Source: a virus. Taken from it: 30,434 nucleotides of DNA. A model generated the notes under the pieces. The model ran no database searches, was not told the DNA's origin, and was given only the letters and a program-made list of their open reading frames with translations. Location: positions 1 through 30,434 of IMG/VR virus record IMGVR_UViG_3300031951_000839. One strand, written 5' to 3'. This document shows, piece by piece, positions 25,692 through 30,434 of the stretch (positions are counted from its first letter, which is position 1; each line of letters starts with the position of its first letter). Position numbers and translations under genes: made by a program.

Positions 25692-25692
25692 T

Positions 25693-25700
25693 AATAAATA
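25693..25700 (+). promoter_or_regulatory. Possible late promoter before the 691-residue gene (one mismatch)
   Basis: AATAAATA lies in the 31-base gap after the 1772-residue gene and differs from the T4 late box only in the first base. The predicted start is near 25706. AAGAGGA (25712-25718) is a good ribosome-binding site for the ATG at 25723. Confidence 0.5.
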
Positions 25701-25722
25701 AAGAAAAGACTAAGAGGAATTA

Positions 25723-27798
25723 ATGTCGACATTTGACTATATTCAAACATTCTATGTAAATCCTGATACGGTTGCAAATGCGACTGAAATCATGTTGACT
25801 TCCGTAGATCTGTTCTTTAAAGCAAAGCCTGCAGAAAATGCTAATGTCAGTGGTACAACAAAGCCCGGCATTAACGTTTGGATTTGTGAAGTAGAAAACG
25901 GCGATCCAAACCCAAATCTTTCGCTAGTTAATTCTGTCAAGGCGATTGATTACGATTCTGTCAATATCAGCAGTGATGCACAAACACCAACTGTTGTTGG
26001 CTTTTCAAATCCCGTTTTAATCAAAACAGACAGATATTACGGGATTGTAATCAAGTATAACGATCCTGCTTATGACATTTGGACGAATGTTCAAGGTGAT
26101 AGACTGATCGGATCAGGCGGAGTTACTAATACCGCTTCGCCAGGTTCACAATCACGTTTTGATGGCTTCCTTTATAAGGCGACTAACTCAAATAGTTATG
26201 ACAAGTTCAGCAACAAAGATCTGAAGTTCAAAGTAAAAGTAGCTCAGTTTATTTCGAACACTGTCACAGTACCTCTTGTAAACAAAGACTATGAGTTCTT
26301 TACCATCGACTCTACTTCATCTGGAGCATTTATCGGCGGTGAATGGTGTTATCAGAATGTTGCAAATGCCACCGGTACTGTTACGGTGTCTTCTGCATCG
26401 AATACGATTGTAGGATCTGGTACAACTCTCACCGGATATAATATCGAAGACAAGCTTGTTGTTTCAAACGGAACAGTGAGCGATGTTCTTACAATTACAA
26501 ATGTGATTAATGCTACTGCCATGACTGTTGATAGATTCCCAAGCTTTAGTGCTTCCGGAATCGGATTCAAGGTTCCACCGATCGGTGTAGTATACTTCAC
26601 AGACTATACAAAGAATAAAGTGTATCTTGTAGATTCCTCTGCAAACAGTTCTGTCAAGTTTGCAACCGGAACCAGAATTATTGGGGCAAGATCCGGTGCT
26701 TCTGCAAATGTAACTTCAATCGATCGTTTCCAGGTTGATAACTTTAAGCCAACATTTCTGATTGGTAATCCAACCACTTCAGATTATTCGATGGTTTACA
26801 ATATTGCTAACTCATCGAATGCAATGCCAGCCACTACAAATAATCTTGAATTACTGAAGTTCAACAACGCAGTGAGAGAATCTTATATTCTTTCGAGATC
26901 GTTAGAAGTTGATAACATCAATCTGTATGGCGCAACAAGAAAATCTGCGGTTGTCAACGTTACATTTAATGTGGCCGTAACCGAAGCAAATCGATTCTCT
27001 GTTCCTTATCTGAAGACCAATGAACTTGATTTCTTCTTCTATCAGAATGATATTAACAATACCTATACAGAAACTCGTGGAAGTATTACGGACTACGACA
27101 CCGAAGTTGATCGCAACGGTCTTGCAAAATCAAAGTATATCTCGAAGAAGATCTCGTTTGGTGAAGGCAGATACGCAGAAGACGTAGTTGTCTATCTTGC
27201 AGGATATCGTCCAGCCGGTACACAAATCAAGGTGTATGCAAAGCTGCACAACGCTGCTGACAAGGAAGCGTTCGATGATAAAGCCTGGACACCGTTAGAA
27301 CTCAAGAACAACACCGATCGATTCAGTACAGAAGATCCAAAGGATCTGTGGGAATATACCTACGGTCTTCCACAATATCCAGAAGTTCATACCGCTCTAT
27401 CTGGTACTTTCCTAACGACTCTCAGCAGCAACTCGATTGCTACCTCTACTGATCAATCTTCTATTGTTTCTACTGGTGATTTAGTTCGTGTGTATAGTGT
27501 TCTTACACCTGAGAATCATGAAGTATTCCCAGTGTCGAGTGCAAACTCTACTGCTATTACTCTCTTCAAGCCAATATCAAACACTAATATTGTTGGCGAT
27601 GTTGGTGTTCAAAAGCTGAAGTACAAGAATGTTGCATGGAATAATATTGCCAATGACAACGTAGCAAGATATGTTACTTCATCATATACAGAATTTGATA
27701 CGTACAATACTATGCAGATTAAGGTTGTTCTACTTTCTGAAAATACACATACTGTACCAAAGGTAGAACAAATCCAAGTAATTGGGGTATCTGCATAA
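25723..27798 (+). CDS. Virion structural protein following the DUF4815-like gene
   Basis: A 691-residue protein. It opens FDYIQTFYVNPDTVANATEIMLTSVDLFFKAKPAENANVSGTTKPGINVWICEVENGDPNPN, followed by NPVLIKTDRYYGIVIKYNDP, a lectin-like or jelly-roll-looking pattern that I associate with the gene after DUF4815 in marine T4-like phages. The middle (bases 26365-26575) has TGTVTVSSASNTIVGSGTTL, a beta module also found in the 1772-residue protein. Bases 26653-26727 have KFATGTRIIGARSGASANVTSIDRF, a module shared with gp53, gp7 and gp8. The C-terminal third (ISFGEGRYAEDVVVYLAGYRPAGTQIKVYAKLHN...KDLWEYTYGLPQYP...YTEFDTYNTMQIKVVLLSENTHTVPKVEQIQVIGVSA) is distinct and beta-rich. I do not recognise a named T4 counterpart. 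Position suggests a baseplate periphery or fibre attachment protein. It ends TAATG, overlapping the small gene that follows. Confidence 0.68.
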   Translation: MSTFDYIQTFYVNPDTVANATEIMLTSVDLFFKAKPAENANVSGTTKPGINVWICEVENGDPNPNLSLVNSVKAIDYDSVNISSDAQTPTVVGFSNPVLIKTDRYYGIVIKYNDPAYDIWTNVQGDRLIGSGGVTNTASPGSQSRFDGFLYKATNSNSYDKFSNKDLKFKVKVAQFISNTVTVPLVNKDYEFFTIDSTSSGAFIGGEWCYQNVANATGTVTVSSASNTIVGSGTTLTGYNIEDKLVVSNGTVSDVLTITNVINATAMTVDRFPSFSASGIGFKVPPIGVVYFTDYTKNKVYLVDSSANSSVKFATGTRIIGARSGASANVTSIDRFQVDNFKPTFLIGNPTTSDYSMVYNIANSSNAMPATTNNLELLKFNNAVRESYILSRSLEVDNINLYGATRKSAVVNVTFNVAVTEANRFSVPYLKTNELDFFFYQNDINNTYTETRGSITDYDTEVDRNGLAKSKYISKKISFGEGRYAEDVVVYLAGYRPAGTQIKVYAKLHNAADKEAFDDKAWTPLELKNNTDRFSTEDPKDLWEYTYGLPQYPEVHTALSGTFLTTLSSNSIATSTDQSSIVSTGDLVRVYSVLTPENHEVFPVSSANSTAITLFKPISNTNIVGDVGVQKLKYKNVAWNNIANDNVARYVTSSYTEFDTYNTMQIKVVLLSENTHTVPKVEQIQVIGVSA

Positions 27799-28007
27799 TG
27801 TTAGCAAAAACAAATCATCATGGTTATGTAAAAGATACCGATACCGGTGTCATCATAAATAACGATGAAGAAGAATATAAAAAGTTCTTGGCAACACGAG
27901 AATCTATTAAAAGAAACAACAATCTGTGCAAGAGAATAGATGAAGTTGAAAACGATCTTCGTGATATCAAAGAACTTTTACTACAGTTAGTACATAGGAA
28001 TAATTAA
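27798..28007 (+). CDS. Small coiled-coil protein of unknown function
   Basis: A 69-residue protein with TAATG overlaps at both ends, so it is firmly part of the late operon. Residues 1-25 look like a short strand pair (GYVKDTDTGVIINND); residues 25-66 are helical and charged, with a heptad-like RIDEVENDLRDIKELLLQLV end. T4-like phages often carry a small protein of this sort (strand pair, then coiled coil) among structural genes; its role is not known to me. Between two large structural genes, it could be a chaperone, a linker or a minor virion subunit. Confidence 0.7.
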   Translation: MLAKTNHHGYVKDTDTGVIINNDEEEYKKFLATRESIKRNNNLCKRIDEVENDLRDIKELLLQLVHRNN

Positions 28008-30304
28008 TGGCAAGACAAGTAGCTAACGTAGACATTATTACTGATAGTTTTGAAGTTTGGTTGCTTCAGACCAACGAACTGCTGCATGCCTTTTCACGTG
28101 AAATCATCACGGCCAATACCACATATGCTAACACTGGCAACTCGACGATTAGCCGTACCTCTCAACTATGGGGTACCTTTGGTGCTAATAATCTTGTAGT
28201 AACAGATGCTCTTCGTGGCGGTAATGTCAACGGTCTTTCTGCCAACCTGGTAATTACCACAAATGCTACTGCTTACGTTGCTGCCGATGCTGGCATCCGT
28301 GTGCTAGCAGGCAACAGCACTTCGAACAGTTTCCTCAGTCCAGTTGGCGTTCACTTAGGTCTTGGTACTGCTAATACTGTCGTTAACAGCATAGCTATTA
28401 TAACACAATCCAACAATGTTGTAAACACAAATATTAGCCCAACGCGCATTCAAATTGCAAATAGTACGTCAACTGCAAACATGACACCGACTGCTTTCAG
28501 CACCGGCCTGTTTGTTGGTAATACTACTGCGATGGCTATTGGTGCAAATGTATATGCCAATGCTACTTCTGTATATGTCGGTAACTCTACACTGAATAGT
28601 ACATTCGGAAATGGAACATGGTCGGGTACTGCTAACCTTGCAATTACTCCTACCGGTTATCTTACAGTTACTGGCGCTGCTAACGTTACAAGTAATGCTA
28701 ATTTTGCAAATACAGTTACGGTCACTGGAGCAACAACTCTCTCGAATACTCTTGCAGTCACAGGAAATGTAACGCTTTCAAATACTCTTGCTGTTACAGG
28801 CGCTGCAACTCTTTCTAGCACTCTTGGTGTGACTGGAGCGACAACACTCTCGAATACATTGACCGTATCTGGACTTGCAAACGCCGCAGCCGGATTAAAT
28901 ACCACGACAGCAAATGCTTCTGTGGCCGTGAATGTTGGAGCAAACGTCAATTTAACAACAACCGCTGTAAATGTTGGCAACTCAACAGTTAATACTGCAA
29001 TTACTGCTACAGCAATTGACACCGATGGAACTCTAGCGGTTCTCGGTGCTACTACTCTTTCAAATACGCTTTCAGTCACCGGCCTGACTACTGCTTCCGG
29101 TAATTTAAATACACCAACAGCAAATGCTTCTGTGGCCGTGAATGTTGGTGCCAATGTTAACTTGTCGACAACATCTATAAATGTTGGCAACTCGACTGTT
29201 AATACGTCTATTACTGCTACAGCAATTGACACCGATGGAACTCTAGCGGTTCTCGGTGCTACTACTTTGTCAAACACTCTTAATGTGACTGGACTGGCAT
29301 CTCTGAATGGTGCGCTAAATACTACAACAGCAAATGCTTCTGTGGCCGTGAATGTTGGTGCAAACGTTAATCTTACTACGTCTAGATTTAACGTTGGTAA
29401 CTCAACGGTTAATACATTCATTACATCCACTGCTATTGAAACAGACGGCACGCTCACAGTTCTTGGAGCAACATCACTAGCAAATACGCTTGGTGTGACT
29501 GGAGCTGCTACGCTTTCAAATACTCTTGGTGTATCTGGAGCTACGACCCTTTCTAGCACTCTTGGTGTGACTGGAGCTGCAACGCTTTCGAATACAATTG
29601 CAGTAACCGGTGCAGCTACGCTTTCGAATACATTGAACGTAACTGGTCTATCAACACTAGGTCTTCTGAATGCGACAACTGCTAACGTAACTACACTGAA
29701 TGTCGGTGCTAATGTTAATCTGTCGACGACACGAATCAATGTTGGCAATTCGACTGTTAATACATTCATTACTTCGACTGCAATTGAAACTGATGGTACG
29801 CTCACAGTTCTTGGTGCAACATCATTAGCGAATACTCTTGCAGTTACTGGCGCAACAACACTTTCGAACACGATTACAGTTACCGGTGCGGCTAACGTAC
29901 TTAGCACCTTTGGTGTTGGCGGTGCCACATCTCTGGCTGGATCTCTTACCGTTGGCGGTGTTACTACACTTCAAAACGAATATGTAATCGACGTGGCAGC
30001 AAATGCTGACATTGGTTCTACTGTTGGTCCTGTACTTGTTTACAGATTCCCGAAAGCAACGTATGCTTCGGCCAAGTTTGAAGTCCAGGTAAAGAATGGT
30101 AATACACAACTTTCAGAACTAGTTCTAGCTCATGATGGCGGACTCAATGCCTTTGTGACTGTGTATGGTACTGTTGCTTCAAACGGTGGCGCTTCTCCAC
30201 TCGGAACATTTACTGCAAATACTGATACTGCGAATGTGAATCTCTATCTCGTTCAGACTGTTGCAAACTCGGCCGTGAAGGTCGTAGCTCATCTAATTAA
30301 GTAA
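28007..30304 (+). CDS. Repetitive tail-fibre-like protein
   Basis: A 765-residue protein. The N-terminus (VANVDIITDSFEVWLLQTNELLHAFSREIITANTT) is a conserved anchoring segment that I associate with fibre-like proteins of marine T4-like phages. Residues about 45-230 are Asn/Thr-rich strands. Residues 239-655 are made of two interleaved repeats: a 12-residue unit (VTGATTLSNTLA) in arrays at 28721-28864, 29459-29638 and about 29807-29974, and a 70-residue unit (ANASVAVNVGANVNL...INVGNSTVNT...TDGTLAVLGA) starting at 28907, 29117, 29327 and, degenerate, near 29675. The last 110 residues (YVIDVAANADIGSTVGPVLVYRFPKATYASAKFEVQVKNG...VKVVAHLIK) form a different, globular beta domain, probably the tip. 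Such fibres form trimeric beta-structured shafts, the repeats setting the length and the tip contacting the host. The receptor is unknown. It is joined to the small gene upstream by TAATG. Confidence 0.75.
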   Translation: MARQVANVDIITDSFEVWLLQTNELLHAFSREIITANTTYANTGNSTISRTSQLWGTFGANNLVVTDALRGGNVNGLSANLVITTNATAYVAADAGIRVLAGNSTSNSFLSPVGVHLGLGTANTVVNSIAIITQSNNVVNTNISPTRIQIANSTSTANMTPTAFSTGLFVGNTTAMAIGANVYANATSVYVGNSTLNSTFGNGTWSGTANLAITPTGYLTVTGAANVTSNANFANTVTVTGATTLSNTLAVTGNVTLSNTLAVTGAATLSSTLGVTGATTLSNTLTVSGLANAAAGLNTTTANASVAVNVGANVNLTTTAVNVGNSTVNTAITATAIDTDGTLAVLGATTLSNTLSVTGLTTASGNLNTPTANASVAVNVGANVNLSTTSINVGNSTVNTSITATAIDTDGTLAVLGATTLSNTLNVTGLASLNGALNTTTANASVAVNVGANVNLTTSRFNVGNSTVNTFITSTAIETDGTLTVLGATSLANTLGVTGAATLSNTLGVSGATTLSSTLGVTGAATLSNTIAVTGAATLSNTLNVTGLSTLGLLNATTANVTTLNVGANVNLSTTRINVGNSTVNTFITSTAIETDGTLTVLGATSLANTLAVTGATTLSNTITVTGAANVLSTFGVGGATSLAGSLTVGGVTTLQNEYVIDVAANADIGSTVGPVLVYRFPKATYASAKFEVQVKNGNTQLSELVLAHDGGLNAFVTVYGTVASNGGASPLGTFTANTDTANVNLYLVQTVANSAVKVVAHLIK
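28721..28864 (+). repeat. 12-residue (36-base) tandem repeats, first array
   Basis: Four in-phase copies of V-T-G-x-x-T-L-S-[N/S]-T-L-x occur in the fibre-like gene. Synonymous codons differ between copies (for example CTCTCGAAT against CTTTCAAAT). Further arrays of the same unit lie at 29459-29638 (five copies) and about 29807-29974. Confidence 0.85.
28907..29458 (+). repeat. 210-base tandem repeats in the fibre-like gene
   Basis: Units begin at 28907, 29117 and 29327, exactly 210 bases apart; the third is cut short by a 12-residue-repeat array, and a diverged fourth unit starts near 29675. All three begin with the same stretch (ACAGCAAATGCTTCTGTGGC and beyond). A 57-base block is identical at 29000-29056 and 29210-29266, while flanking parts of the units differ. 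Confidence 0.88.
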
Positions 30305-30311
30305 GGTTGAC

Positions 30312-30434
30312 ATGGCAAATACGACTTTTAAAGTAGACAATGGACTTTTAGTAAACGAAGATGCGCTGTTTACGGCGAACGCAACTGTAAATGGTCATGC
30401 TGTTGTTAATCAGACTCTTTCGGTGAATGGACCT
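30312..30434 (+). CDS. Start of a further fibre-like or structural protein (3' end outside window)
   Basis: An ATG at 30312 follows the fibre-like gene by 7 bases, with AAGG at 30303-30306 as ribosome-binding site, and stays open to the window edge (41 codons). The product begins MANTTFKVDNGLLVNEDALF and continues ANATVNGHAVVNQTLSVNGP. This style (FKVDNGLLV followed by N-x-x-V-NG and L-x-VNG repeats) resembles the start of other shaft-type fibre proteins in marine T4-like phages and the repeats of the gene before it. Function cannot be settled from this fragment. Confidence 0.7.
   Translation, partial: MANTTFKVDNGLLVNEDALFTANATVNGHAVVNQTLSVNGP

Noticed and set aside
28657-29928. A 423-codon open frame on the minus strand opposite the fibre-like gene
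   Set aside because: It is a mirror of the repeat arrays; the repeated codons of the real gene happen to lack antisense stops. It has no ribosome-binding site and its product is a low-complexity repeat of the same periodicity.
1-30434. tRNA genes, CRISPR arrays, insertion sequences or integrase attachment sites
   Set aside because: No cloverleaf-like segment, regularly spaced direct repeats with unique spacers, transposase frame or terminal inverted repeats were seen; the only strong repeats are inside coding genes.

Overview
This window is part of the structural region of a virulent, contractile-tailed phage of the T4 superfamily. The evidence is a chain of T4-type baseplate genes (48, 53, 27, 5, 25, 6, 7 and 8 homologues), the C-terminal end of a gp32-type single-stranded DNA-binding protein, and exact T4 late-promoter boxes (TATAAATA). 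The very long, Asn/Thr/Gly-rich wedge and fibre proteins, a gp5 without a lysozyme domain, and the DUF4815-type protein next to gp8 resemble the distant marine and soil T4-like phages (cyanophage-, pelagiphage- and rhizobiophage-type) more than the enterobacterial T-evens. Base composition is moderate to AT-rich. The host cannot be read from the sequence; the peptidoglycan-cutting virion enzymes fit a Gram-negative host.

Layout. (1) Bases 1-404: the 3' end of gene 32 on the + strand, closed by a rho-independent terminator. (2) Bases 402-6796: a compact minus-strand operon, read right to left: gp4-type head completion protein, a conserved gp2-like protein, a gp54-type tube initiator, a gp26-type protein, a small gp51-position frame, a 608-residue muramidase/tape-measure candidate and a 551-residue M15-peptidase protein. 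(3) Bases 6797-6841: a divergent promoter region where two perfect late boxes overlap in one 12-base palindrome. (4) Bases 6842-30304: a plus-strand late operon: gp48, gp53, gp27, gp5, gp25, gp6, gp7, gp8, a 1772-residue DUF4815-like protein, a 691-residue structural protein, a 69-residue small protein and a 765-residue repetitive tail-fibre-like protein, followed by the start of another such protein at the window edge. Genes are packed with TAATG, TAGTG or ATGA overlaps; no gap exceeds 45 bases. No tRNA, insertion sequence or CRISPR array was seen.

How it works together. The plus-strand genes build the baseplate: hub (gp27, gp5), wedges (gp25, gp53, gp6, gp7, gp8), tube cap (gp48) and peripheral or fibre proteins. 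The minus-strand genes add the tube initiator, head-completion functions, and what looks like a tail-assembly chaperone pair followed by a tape measure. The gp5 homologue has no lysozyme but ends in a His-x-His spike tip like that of P2 gpV. Cell-wall cutting has apparently moved to two neighbouring proteins, one with a muramidase-like domain and one with an M15 peptidase domain, which share a common C-terminal segment.

The most notable signal is at the gp26-like/gp51-position junction. A T-TTT-TTT slippery run is followed, after a 7-base spacer, by a perfect 9-bp stem, exactly where a -1 shift would fuse the two frames. This is the arrangement of the G/GT tail-chaperone frameshift of lambda- and P2-like phages.
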